A stretch of 12,796 nt of DNA, taken from assembly GCA_964564655.1 (NCBI GenBank), contig CAZMBO010000045.1, positions 1-12,796 on the forward strand, read 5' to 3'. Source of the DNA: UBA8687 sp964564655. Lineage in GTDB: Bacteria; Nitrospinota; Nitrospinia; Nitrospinales; VA-1. Made by a program: the position numbers and the translations under genes. Of the stretch, positions 1 through 7,178 are shown in pieces (position 1 is the stretch's first letter; the number at the start of each line of letters is the position of its first letter). The notes under the pieces are model-generated. The model had not been told where the DNA came from. It was given only the letters and a program-made list of their open reading frames with translations, and did no database searches.

Positions 1-2780
1 GTTTTATATAGGAAGTTTTTAAAGCTAAGAAACTTTTTCCTCTCATCAGATTCAATATGACTACGATCTTTGCAGGCTCGTAGTTTAACTGCAAGGCCCG
101 GAAGATTCGTCTGGTATCTTTCTTTTGCCGCTAATATGAGGGATTTTGCTGTGTCACGTGTCATCAAACTATTTTTGAAAGGCTGATGAATATCTGACCA
201 GAAATTAGCCTCTCCACTATCAAATTGATCTAGCATAGTTTCTATAAACTGATGAGGATTAGGCTCCCTGATGGCAGGTTCCTGGTTGCAAGCGAAGATA
301 ATTTCCTGTTTTGTGATAGATTGGGTTTTTCTAAATAGCATGGCCCTTAAAAGAATATTTTTTAACTCTCTTACATTTCCTCGATAATGATGTTGCTTGA
401 GATAGTTTACAGCTGCTTTTTCTAACTGAGGCGGATTTTCACTGCCTTCCTTTTTATAGCTGTTAAAAAGAATTCCCAAAAAATGAGTGGCCAGGTCTTC
501 GATATCTTCAACACGGTCATTCAAGCTGGGAATGTTAAAGCTTAATGCGCTCAGCCGATGATAAAGGTCTTCGCGAAATCTTCCAGCCTTAATTTCATGT
601 TTTAAATCTTTATTTGTAGCTGCAATCAGAAAAATTTTTGAGTAACGAGGTTGGTTTTCGCCCAATCGCATAAAAACTCCAGTATCAAGAAACCGAAGAA
701 GTTGCACTTGAGTTTTCGGATCTGCATCACCTATTTCATCCAGGAAAACGATTCCTCCATTTGCCTCTTCTAATATCCCCTGCCGGTTGAATTCTGCGCC
801 AGTGTACGCACCTTTTTTGTGGCCAAATAATTCGCTGTAAGTAAGTTCGCCACTGTAGGCAGCAATATTTGTTTTTTTTAAGGGTAATTTAAAAGTTGAA
901 CCTTTTTCCTTTTGAAAATTTTTATTTAGATGTGAATAGATATTGTTGAAAAAGAATTCTTTTCCTGAACCGGTCTGACCCTGAATGAGGAGGCAGGGTA
1001 AACCGGTGACCGTTTCTTGTAACTGACTTTTTTCCCAGTTTTGCATACGATTACAAATGGATTCCACAACGGTTTGTATTTGGTAAACCAGTGAATGAAC
1101 ATTTTGGCTTTTACCAATAACATTCCCAAAATGATAGGAAGAAACTTTTGGATCTCGATATTCAATGTCTTGACGTAGTTGGCCTATTTCTTGTTTTAAA
1201 TTTTCTATTTGCTTGAGGTTGTAGACTTTTGGGCTGATTAAGCTGGAAATGATCTGCAGGATTTTCTGGTGTTCCTGAGTAAAGAAATTTTTTCGAAAGC
1301 TGTCCTGATTGATAACCCCCAATACTCGGTTACCATGAATAATTGGAACTGCTAATTCTGATTTTATTTGAGATGAAAGGTTTTTATAGAATCCATTTTT
1401 TTCGTTTTCTACATTTGTAATCATTGAAGGCCGAGCAATATGGGCGACATAACCATTTAAAGATCTATTAGCATAAGGAATTTCTTCACCTCCTACTGGG
1501 AGCTGTGGTATTTTACTTTTCATCCACCCTCTAGACTTTGCGCCAATCAATTGCCCTGCTTCATCTTCAATGACCAACCAGGGCCTACCATCAATTATTT
1601 TTGATATAGAAATAGTTCCCGAGTCAGCTCCGATTAATTCAGAAGTTTTTGCAAGAATATTTTGCAGGAAAGGTTGAAGCGTGTCAGATGTGTCTGACAA
1701 TAACTCTTCAATTTCACCCAATACTTCTATCTCAATATGTTCTGGGTTTTCTTCTAGGATTATTTTTTCAACCATAGAAGCATGGTTTTCCAGAAGACGT
1801 TTTTCAAAATCTGTGAATTGGTGCGGGGTATTGGTGTAATAATTTATAACACAAACTATTTGGCCCGATTCTATATTTATTTTGGGTACCTGATACAATG
1901 AGACAAGGTCGATCTGTTGTGCCACCGGTTTGCGACTGAAGCTTTTGCTCATTACATCTTCGATATAGACAGCCTTTTGATTTGGATCTTTGGCTTTTAG
2001 TCCTGAAGATTTGTCAAAGACAACAATCCGGTTAATCAAGTTTTTTTTATGAATATTAATTTGCTCTCGATTGTTATAAATCAAAGCATCTTCTTTGTTT
2101 TTTGAAAATGCTGCAAAGATTTCTACTCGGTCGTTAGGCTCCTGAATTATTGATTTGGGGTTCTGAATTGAAGAGGGCACCCATACCGAGGCTAAAGTAA
2201 GTTTGTCTATGAGCTGAACAGCAGAACGCATCATTCTCCATGCAGCCTCCTTTTTTCTAGCTAAATCTAAATGACGAGAAAAAGATAATTTCTGATGAAA
2301 TCGTTTGGCTCTATCAAGAACTCCACTGATTTCTGAAAGGAAGTTCGAAATATCTTTTTGTTGTTTTTCATTGAGAAACTCTCCTTCTTCTCCACGATCA
2401 AGGCTTAGGGTTCCAATTGGTTTAAACTGATGAGTAATGGGAAAAACAGCTGTGGCTTTAATTCCCGATAATTTTTCGAAAGGATCCTGAATTTTTGTCA
2501 ACCCCTCAGGTAATTTCCAGGATAGGACGATTTCATTGTTTAAAAAAGCTTGAGAGATTACTGATGTTTCAGGAGAAATAAATTTAGTGATCGGTTCTGG
2601 CCGACTTTGCCCGGTTATATATTGGCAGACCAGCATCCCCTCATATAAATCTTCAAGGTTGATCCTTACCATCTTGCAGCTATAAAGCTCTTTTAACTGA
2701 GAACCTATTAGATGAAGTATCTCAAAAAGACTCTCTTTTCCTAATTTGGATATGGAGTTTTTTAAATATGTTAGGGGCAT
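1..2780 (-). CDS. sigma-54-dependent transcriptional activator with three GAF-like regions (3' partial)
   Basis: Cytoplasmic bacterial enhancer-binding protein that would use ATP hydrolysis to open sigma-54 RNA polymerase complexes. 926 codons are visible without a break. The ATG at 2780 is the first possible start, because an in-frame TAA lies one codon upstream; no clear ribosome site is seen. Residues 1-155, 175-340 and 365-520 look like three GAF-type sensor regions, the third the clearest (ending SELAVPIIHGNRVLGVIN). A short coiled linker (about 523-541) leads to the AAA+ domain: Walker A GQTGSGKE (601), sigma-54 loop GAYTGA (657), Walker B GGIVFLDE (675), arginine-finger region FREDLYHRL (735), sensor II YRGNVREL (799). 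The remaining tail (about 850-926) ends KKFLSFKNFLYK, resembling the C-terminal end of a known activator subgroup, so the stop is probably only a few codons beyond the edge. The ligand is unknown. Family assignment is very secure; the target genes are not. Confidence 0.95.
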   Translation of the reverse strand, partial: MPLTYLKNSISKLGKESLFEILHLIGSQLKELYSCKMVRINLEDLYEGMLVCQYITGQSRPEPITKFISPETSVISQAFLNNEIVLSWKLPEGLTKIQDPFEKLSGIKATAVFPITHQFKPIGTLSLDRGEEGEFLNEKQQKDISNFLSEISGVLDRAKRFHQKLSFSRHLDLARKKEAAWRMMRSAVQLIDKLTLASVWVPSSIQNPKSIIQEPNDRVEIFAAFSKNKEDALIYNNREQINIHKKNLINRIVVFDKSSGLKAKDPNQKAVYIEDVMSKSFSRKPVAQQIDLVSLYQVPKINIESGQIVCVINYYTNTPHQFTDFEKRLLENHASMVEKIILEENPEHIEIEVLGEIEELLSDTSDTLQPFLQNILAKTSELIGADSGTISISKIIDGRPWLVIEDEAGQLIGAKSRGWMKSKIPQLPVGGEEIPYANRSLNGYVAHIARPSMITNVENEKNGFYKNLSSQIKSELAVPIIHGNRVLGVINQDSFRKNFFTQEHQKILQIISSLISPKVYNLKQIENLKQEIGQLRQDIEYRDPKVSSYHFGNVIGKSQNVHSLVYQIQTVVESICNRMQNWEKSQLQETVTGLPCLLIQGQTGSGKEFFFNNIYSHLNKNFQKEKGSTFKLPLKKTNIAAYSGELTYSELFGHKKGAYTGAEFNRQGILEEANGGIVFLDEIGDADPKTQVQLLRFLDTGVFMRLGENQPRYSKIFLIAATNKDLKHEIKAGRFREDLYHRLSALSFNIPSLNDRVEDIEDLATHFLGILFNSYKKEGSENPPQLEKAAVNYLKQHHYRGNVRELKNILLRAMLFRKTQSITKQEIIFACNQEPAIREPNPHQFIETMLDQFDSGEANFWSDIHQPFKNSLMTRDTAKSLILAAKERYQTNLPGLAVKLRACKDRSHIESDERKKFLSFKNFLYK

Positions 2781-2844
2781 AATTTAAAATGAGTAAAAAT
2801 TTAACACAGTAGGACAATAATTATACTATATCTAAAATTACCAA

Positions 2845-2895
2845 AATATTTCCATTTTTATTCAGTGGAAAATATTGTAAAACGGGAATATTTCC
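2845..2895. repeat. three-copy AATATTTCC motif (direct, inverted, direct)
   Basis: AATATTTCC occurs exactly at 2845-2853 and 2887-2895, 42 bases apart (about four helical turns). A near-inverted copy, GGAAAATATT, lies between them at 2867-2876. The first and middle copies can also pair as an AT-rich stem with one bulged base. The third copy sits within the small palindrome GGAATATTTCC (2885-2895). The position, just upstream of the activator's start and about 150 bases upstream of a sigma-54-like promoter, would suit binding sites for the activator. AT-rich chance repetition is the main alternative. Confidence 0.35.
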
Positions 2896-3018
2896 TATTA
2901 GGTTTTAATTACTGAAGACACACAAAATATGCATGAAATCATTTTATCTATGGATTTAGCTTGTCTGGCATTTGGACCGAACATGCAGGAAAGAAAAAAA
3001 CTACAGAAATATATTCGG

Positions 3019-3034
3019 AGGTAATCTAATTGCA
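3019..3034 (+). promoter_or_regulatory. candidate sigma-54 promoter upstream of the SmbP-like gene
   Basis: AGGTAATCTAATTGCA has the invariant GG (3020-3021) and GC (3032-3033) separated by exactly ten bases, and a full TTGCA -12 block. The -24 block is only partly right (AGGTAAT against TGGCACG). If used, transcription would begin near 3045 and run into the SmbP-like gene with a leader of about 150 bases. A divergent sigma-54 activator next door makes it more plausible, but GG-N10-GC matches arise often by chance. Confidence 0.28.
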
Positions 3035-3113
3035 GATATGACGGGCGGATCAAAATTAGTTGATAGCAATCCATGGAATTATTTTTATAAAATTTTTTGA
3101 CTTTTTCTTGCAG

Positions 3114-3142
3114 TTGACAAGAGCATTTTATTGACAGATATT
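3114..3142 (+). promoter_or_regulatory. candidate sigma-70 promoter for the SmbP-like gene
   Basis: A perfect TTGACA (3114-3119) is followed after 17 bases by GATATT (3137-3142), four of six matches to TATAAT. It lies about 55 bases upstream of the chosen ATG at 3198. A second TTGACA at 3131-3136 has no matching -10 at normal spacing. This is an alternative or addition to the sigma-54-like element further upstream. Confidence 0.4.
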
Positions 3143-3187
3143 ATTGATATGTTCCTAGTGGGTGCATGAGATATTTAAAGTTATTAT

Positions 3188-3191
3188 GGAG
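3188..3191 (+). promoter_or_regulatory. ribosome binding site deciding the start of the SmbP-like gene
   Basis: GGAG lies six bases before ATG 3198, good Shine-Dalgarno spacing. The same frame is open further upstream (GTG 3162, ATG 3186), but those starts lack a comparable site and would put extra residues in front of a normal signal peptide. Confidence 0.65.
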
Positions 3192-3197
3192 AAAAAA

Positions 3198-3581
3198 ATG
3201 ATTAAAGTTTTTCAAGCGCAAATTATTATAGGTATAAGTTTTGCTGCAACAATATTGTTGGCAAATCCTACATGGGCTCAATCTGGGGGTCATGCAAGTG
3301 TTGGTCTGGGGCATGGGGAAGAAGGTTATTTGCATTTACAGGAAATGATCAAGCACTATGAATTTAGTCTAAAAATGCCTGATGCCAGTGATGAGCTTAA
3401 AACTCATGCTCCTGTGGCTTTGCAACATGCTAAAGAAGCAATAAAACATTATGATGAAGCTTTAAGGCATGGAAATGAATCTTTAGGACGACCTGCAAGT
3501 ATGCCTATGGCTGAGGGCTCAGGAGGGGGAGGCCATCAAGAAGAGGGGTCTTCACATAGCCATGAAGAAGGCTCTCACTAA
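3198..3581 (+). CDS. smbP: SmbP-like small His-rich metal-binding exported protein
   Basis: Small protein of 127 residues, probably periplasmic and binding metal ions. Residues 1-28 form a signal peptide: positively charged start, hydrophobic core IIIGISFAATILLA, likely cleavage near TWAQ/SG. The mature part has His/Glu/Lys helices in the style of SmbP, the copper-binding protein described in Nitrosomonas europaea, e.g. HAKEAIKHYDEALRHG (about 77-92) and HLQEMIKHYE (about 46-55). The tail after a Gly-rich hinge (108-112) is also His/Glu-rich, ending SHSHEEGSH. No cysteine is present, so metal binding would rest on His and acidic side chains. It is transcribed alone: a divergent regulator lies upstream and a convergent rhodanese downstream. 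The symbol is given by resemblance of the repeat pattern and overall architecture; low-complexity His-rich proteins can mimic it, so the metal is unassigned. Confidence 0.72.
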   Translation: MIKVFQAQIIIGISFAATILLANPTWAQSGGHASVGLGHGEEGYLHLQEMIKHYEFSLKMPDASDELKTHAPVALQHAKEAIKHYDEALRHGNESLGRPASMPMAEGSGGGGHQEEGSSHSHEEGSH

Positions 3582-3807
3582 TTTTTGCTATCAGCGTAGT
3601 TTCTGACAAGATATAGTTGCTGGCAATTATATAGACTCCGTTTAGTGTTTCACGAGATCGGGTGCTATTTTTTTGGTCATAATTACCCTAAATGGTGAAG
3701 CCCGACGATATTAAAAGCATTCACGTCAGCATCTAGCTCAAAACATTTTTTTTTACCAAATCGAATCTCGCTTGTTTTGCTATCCTTTGCTACCCGATGA
3801 AACTTAG

Positions 3808-4758
3808 TCACCCGCCGGTCTCTATAGGTAAATTTGGATCGTGGCTCCAGTCCCACCAAGAGCCATCATAGTTTCGTACCTTGAATCCTAAATATCGAAA
3901 AACAAAATAAGCCATGGCGGAACGAACACCCCCGGTACAATAAACAATAATTTCTTGATGAGTTTGTATCCCTGTTTTTTGGATCAAGTTGGTTAAATCA
4001 GCAGTTGATTTTAATGTTCCATCTTTGTTAAAAAAATCTGGCCAGTGGATATGAATAGCATTTGGAATGTGACCACCTCTTGAAGATCCGTAGGGAATGG
4101 CTCCACGATATTCTTTTTGGGTGCGGTTATCGATCAGCACATATTTTTTATCACTTAAAACTTTATTAATTAAATATTTATCTGCAATTACCTCAGAAAT
4201 TAGATTAATTTCTTTCTGGTTTATTGATGAAGATTTTGGCTCTTTTTGAAAACCAATTTCGATGGTTCCGCTGCTCTCTTTCCAGGCATCAAATCCACCA
4301 TCCAAAATAGCCACATTGGTAAACCCGTAGCGCTCAAACATCCAGAAAAACCGCCCATCGGTTCTCCAAGGATTTTCTGGATCGCTATAAATTATCACGG
4401 ATTTTTTTGGATTTATTCCAGCTTTTGCAAGCCTATTAGCAATGAAAGTTTTGTCTTCTATCAATAGACCCTTTATTCCATTTTTTTTAGAAGTAAACTC
4501 TCTCCAGCTATCTAGGTTGACTGCGCCTGGAATATGTCCCACCAGAAATTTTAGCTTGGACCGTGTATCAACGATGACTCTTTGTTCTAAAGGAATATTT
4601 TTCAGGGTTTTTGGGGTAATAAGTAATTTAGGGTTTACCTCCGTTTTGGGGTTATGATTTGCACTTGATCCCATCAAAACTAATCCTAAAACCGCCCAGA
4701 ATACCCCCCTTATTTTCCTTGACAAAATAAGGGTTGCGCTTGTAGTATCAGGCTTCAT
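3808..4758 (-). CDS. exported two-domain rhodanese (thiosulfate sulfurtransferase family)
   Basis: Sulfurtransferase of 316 residues that would move a sulfane sulfur from a donor such as thiosulfate to a thiophilic acceptor via a cysteine persulfide. An N-terminal hydrophobic segment (about 18-33, ending LVLMGSSA) looks like a signal peptide or anchor without lipobox, so it probably works in the periplasm. The N-terminal rhodanese domain (about 45-165) has GHIPGAVNLD but no cysteine in its loop (YSDPENPWRTDGR). The C-terminal domain (about 185-310) has GGHIPNAIHIHW and the active loop CTGGVRS with Cys274. One active and one inactive domain is the usual tandem arrangement. ATG 4758 is preferred over GTG 4791 because AGAGAG lies five bases before it and it gives a normal signal peptide. 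The gene is convergent with the SmbP-like gene and divergent from the acidic membrane protein. The physiological substrate cannot be read from sequence. Confidence 0.88.
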   Translation of the reverse strand: MKPDTTSATLILSRKIRGVFWAVLGLVLMGSSANHNPKTEVNPKLLITPKTLKNIPLEQRVIVDTRSKLKFLVGHIPGAVNLDSWREFTSKKNGIKGLLIEDKTFIANRLAKAGINPKKSVIIYSDPENPWRTDGRFFWMFERYGFTNVAILDGGFDAWKESSGTIEIGFQKEPKSSSINQKEINLISEVIADKYLINKVLSDKKYVLIDNRTQKEYRGAIPYGSSRGGHIPNAIHIHWPDFFNKDGTLKSTADLTNLIQKTGIQTHQEIIVYCTGGVRSAMAYFVFRYLGFKVRNYDGSWWDWSHDPNLPIETGG

Positions 4759-4936
4759 TTTTTCTCTCTGTTTCAGTTTAAATCGGAGCACCTTGGGTAA
4801 TCAAGCTAGACATCAGGGCTTAAAAAGACAATTCCCACCCCATCTTAACCTCATTATCGATTATAAACGATTTAAATGACACAGGGGTAATGAGCAGTAA
4901 TGATAATTGGTAGGAGATTTATTTTAAAGGTTAATT

Positions 4937-5743
4937 ATGACGGAAGATCAAGGAAAAGGAAACACCCCTTCAGACAGACTGGAAGAGATAAAAAGAGAAG
5001 AAAAAGAAGATGCCAGTAGCTATTATGCACAAGGAGATACAAAAGATAACGTGAATGAAGAAGCCGAATTGAGCAAGCCAGTGGAAGAGGTAAATGCGCG
5101 CAAGGAAGAAATGAACATGCTTAAGGCTGTAGCTTTTCTTGGTTTTGGAATGGCAGCCCTAGCTATTATTTTTATTCTATTCTTTGTGCGTGATCTTGAT
5201 ACTCGAGTTGTAGATGTAGACGGGGCGGTTACTACCCTTGAGGAAAAAATGGCACCGCTTAGACAACATGTCGATGATAGTATCGCAAAGGTCAATCAGG
5301 ATATAGCGGGGCTCGACAACAAGATTGGAAGTTACGAACGAGTTATGGCTGTTATGGAATTAAAACGCGCCCTTGCGACTGTACAGGGAATGTCTATGGG
5401 TAATTCAGCAAATATTAAATCCAAATCCAATCAAGTGGTCGCAGAAATTGAATCTCTTTTGGTTGAGCTAGGGGCAAAAGCTGGGACAGGAAGAATGCCC
5501 GCAGGAATCGTTAGTCTTAAAGAAGCACCTGCAGCACCCGAGGTACCTGCGGAAGAACCAGTTCATGTGGAGGAACCTGCCGCCGCGATTGAAGAGCCTC
5601 CAGTAAAAGAAGAACCAGCACCTGCGGCACCGACAGAAACAACCGAGGACGGATCAGAAGCTCCCGAAGCTGAAGAAACCCCTGCCGAAGAAGGTGGCGA
5701 TGAAGGAGAGGAAGATGAAGAGGAAGAGGAAGAGGACGAGTAA
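4937..5743 (+). CDS. membrane-anchored coiled-coil protein with Pro/Glu-rich, highly acidic tail
   Basis: Unrecognised protein of 268 residues. Residues 1-58 are charged and hydrophilic. One membrane span follows at about 61-84 (AVAFLGFGMAALAIIFILFF). A probable coiled coil spans about 90-150 (DTRVVDVDGAVTTLEEKMAPLRQ and onward), then a helical stretch to about 180. The last 75 residues are Pro/Ala/Glu-rich, ending in an almost unbroken run of Glu and Asp (about 254-268). One span with a long charged tail suggests a scaffold or spacer in the inner membrane, or cation binding, but no domain supports a function. AAAGG six bases before ATG 4937 supports the start. The lapA-like gene begins 43 bases after the stop with no visible terminator, so the two are probably co-transcribed. 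The upstream region carries TAATGA twice, ten bases apart (4888 and 4898), with no clear promoter. Confidence 0.85.
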   Translation: MTEDQGKGNTPSDRLEEIKREEKEDASSYYAQGDTKDNVNEEAELSKPVEEVNARKEEMNMLKAVAFLGFGMAALAIIFILFFVRDLDTRVVDVDGAVTTLEEKMAPLRQHVDDSIAKVNQDIAGLDNKIGSYERVMAVMELKRALATVQGMSMGNSANIKSKSNQVVAEIESLLVELGAKAGTGRMPAGIVSLKEAPAAPEVPAEEPVHVEEPAAAIEEPPVKEEPAPAAPTETTEDGSEAPEAEETPAEEGGDEGEEDEEEEEEDE

Positions 5744-5786
5744 ACTTCTTTTTGCAACTGCTCCATCCTGTTAGAGTCCCTCGTAT

Positions 5787-6113
5787 ATGCCAGCTATAAA
5801 ATTAATCATTTATTTTCTTGCAGCGGTTTTAATAGGCTCCTTTGCTGTTCAGAATATGGCTTCCGTGGAAGTTAACTACTATGATTTGCGCTTGAACTTA
5901 CGCACCTTGGAACTTCCCTTGGTAACAGCGGTTATGATTCCACTAGGGTTGGGTTTGTTTTTTGCCTGGTGCTTATGGTTATCCAGTTGGATCAAGATGC
6001 GAATGGTAATTAGGAAGCAAAGCAAAACGATTTCTTCGATGGAAGAGGAACTTAAAAATCTTAGAAATACACCGCAGATCCCTGCTCAAGTCGAATCTTC
6101 TATCGACTCTTAA
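5787..6113 (+). CDS. LapA-family (DUF1049) inner-membrane protein
   Basis: Small membrane protein of 108 residues with the LapA layout: a first membrane span (about 4-22, LIIYFLAAVLIGSFAVQN), a short periplasmic loop with the typical pattern QNMASVEVNYYDLRL, a second span (about 44-68), then a basic stretch (KMRMVIRKQSK) and a cytoplasmic coiled coil (about 79-95, ISSMEEELKNLRN). In E. coli, LapA with LapB helps control lipopolysaccharide synthesis through LpxC turnover. No lapB (TPR protein) is visible here, so only family membership is claimed. The ribosome site is weak. The gene follows the acidic coiled-coil protein by 43 bases, probably as one transcript, and is convergent with aguA. Confidence 0.82.
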   Translation: MPAIKLIIYFLAAVLIGSFAVQNMASVEVNYYDLRLNLRTLELPLVTAVMIPLGLGLFFAWCLWLSSWIKMRMVIRKQSKTISSMEEELKNLRNTPQIPAQVESSIDS

Positions 6114-6137
6114 ACCCGTACTATCCTCTCTAAAAAT

Positions 6138-7178
6138 TCAAACTCCGGCTGGTTGCTGTTGTGTGAGGCAATGGACCCCTCCAAGTCCCCATATTAAAGC
6201 TTTGCAGGGAATGGGAATAATTTTTCGATCTGGAAATAGAGGTTCTAATATTGCAAGGGCGCGCTTGTCATTTGGATGGTTGTAAACGGGTACAAGAACC
6301 GATTTGTTAGCAATATAGAAATTGGCATAACTTGCAGGTAAACGGTCCTTTCGATTTCCTACATAACCAGGCATTGGAATGGATATAATTTCTAGGGGAT
6401 GGTCATTTTGATCGGTTGTATTTTTTAATAGGTCATAATTGTTTTTCAATAAAGAATAGTTAGCGTCGAATTCGTCTTCCTCAACAGCGCACACGATGGT
6501 GCTGGGATTTACAAATCGAGCGAAATTATCAATGTGCCCATCAGTATCATCGCCTTCCACTGCGCCGTTTAGCCAAAGAATTTTTGAGACTCCTAGGTAA
6601 TCCCTCAAAAACTTTTCCATTTCGCTGCGGCCAATACCACTATTTCGGTTTGGATTCAAAACACAGGATTCAGTAGTCATACAGGTGCCTAGTCCATTGA
6701 CATCTATAGCCCCGCCTTCCAAAACAAGTTTTGGTTTGAAATGAAATAACTTTGACTTCTCGGCGATTAAGGTACCTGCAAGGTCATCCAACTCCCACTT
6801 ATATTTTCTTCCCCATGAATCAAAGTCCCAATCATTTACTGCAACTTTTCCATTGTCTTGTACAATGAAATTAGGCCCATAGTCACGAATCCACGAATCG
6901 TTAGTGGGAATATTATGTAAGACGATATTCACCATGTTTACACCATTTTCCCTGAGAGTTGTTTCAACAGACCTTTCCATCTTTTCATCGTTAACAAGAA
7001 TGTGAGCGGGTTCATCAATAGCAAGTTGTTGAATGATTGTTCGGAACTCAGTCTCGACTTGTTGTATATCCTGGCCCGGCCAAGTTTCAAGATTGTGTGG
7101 CCAAGTCAACCAAGTTCGTGAATGAGGTTCCCATTCAGCTGGCATACGAAATCCTAGTGAGGCAGGCGTATCATTCAT
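6138..7178 (-). CDS. aguA: agmatine deiminase
   Basis: Cytoplasmic hydrolase that converts agmatine to N-carbamoylputrescine and ammonia. With the start at ATG 7178 it has 346 residues, normal for the family. Key features are the N-terminal signature FRMPAEWEPHSRTWLTWPHN (10-29), SWIRDYGP with Asp99, LEGGAIDVNG (153-162), DDTDGHIDN with His215, and the C-terminal GGVHCLTQQQP with the nucleophile Cys337. All expected guanidine-group-modifying active-site residues are present. The frame is open upstream (ATG 7187, ATG 7217, TTG 7220), but the short start matches where homology normally begins and gives an ATGAATGA junction overlapping the end of aguB by eight bases, typical of translational coupling. 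aguB lies immediately upstream in the same operon and carries out the next step. Confidence 0.96.
   Translation of the reverse strand: MNDTPASLGFRMPAEWEPHSRTWLTWPHNLETWPGQDIQQVETEFRTIIQQLAIDEPAHILVNDEKMERSVETTLRENGVNMVNIVLHNIPTNDSWIRDYGPNFIVQDNGKVAVNDWDFDSWGRKYKWELDDLAGTLIAEKSKLFHFKPKLVLEGGAIDVNGLGTCMTTESCVLNPNRNSGIGRSEMEKFLRDYLGVSKILWLNGAVEGDDTDGHIDNFARFVNPSTIVCAVEEDEFDANYSLLKNNYDLLKNTTDQNDHPLEIISIPMPGYVGNRKDRLPASYANFYIANKSVLVPVYNHPNDKRALAILEPLFPDRKIIPIPCKALIWGLGGVHCLTQQQPAGV

Larger units (their letters stand above)
2781..3197. other. divergent intergenic region between the activator and the SmbP-like gene
   Basis: About 420 AT-rich bases with no convincing gene. It holds a three-copy AATATTTCC-type motif (2845-2895), a sigma-54-like element (3019-3034), a sigma-70-like element (3114-3142) and the leader of the SmbP-like gene. 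Two short overlapping open frames also lie here: 2929-3024 (31 codons from ATG, weak ribosome site) and a frame open from 2960 to 3100 containing ATG 3038. Neither has enough support to be called a gene. Confidence 0.6.

Noticed and set aside
926..1165. 79-codon minus-strand open frame near the activator's Walker A region
   Set aside because: It is an alternative frame of the same strand inside the activator gene, which is open without interruption in its own frame.
3640..3760. Possible terminators for the SmbP-like gene: T-runs near 3668-3674 and 3747-3755
   Set aside because: No stable GC-rich stem precedes either T-run; the best pairing near 3650 is three to five interrupted pairs.
4759..4791. 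Longer rhodanese start at GTG 4791
   Set aside because: It adds eleven charged residues before the signal peptide and has a poorer ribosome site than ATG 4758.
5563..5766. Minus-strand frame encoding a poly-serine protein
   Set aside because: It is the complement of the Glu/Asp-rich codons of the acidic membrane protein; the serine run follows from GAA/GAG repeats.
6089..6108. Hairpin AGTCGA/TCGACT at the end of the LapA-family gene, possible bidirectional terminator
   Set aside because: The stem is only six pairs with an eight-base loop, lies inside the coding region and has no T-run on either strand.
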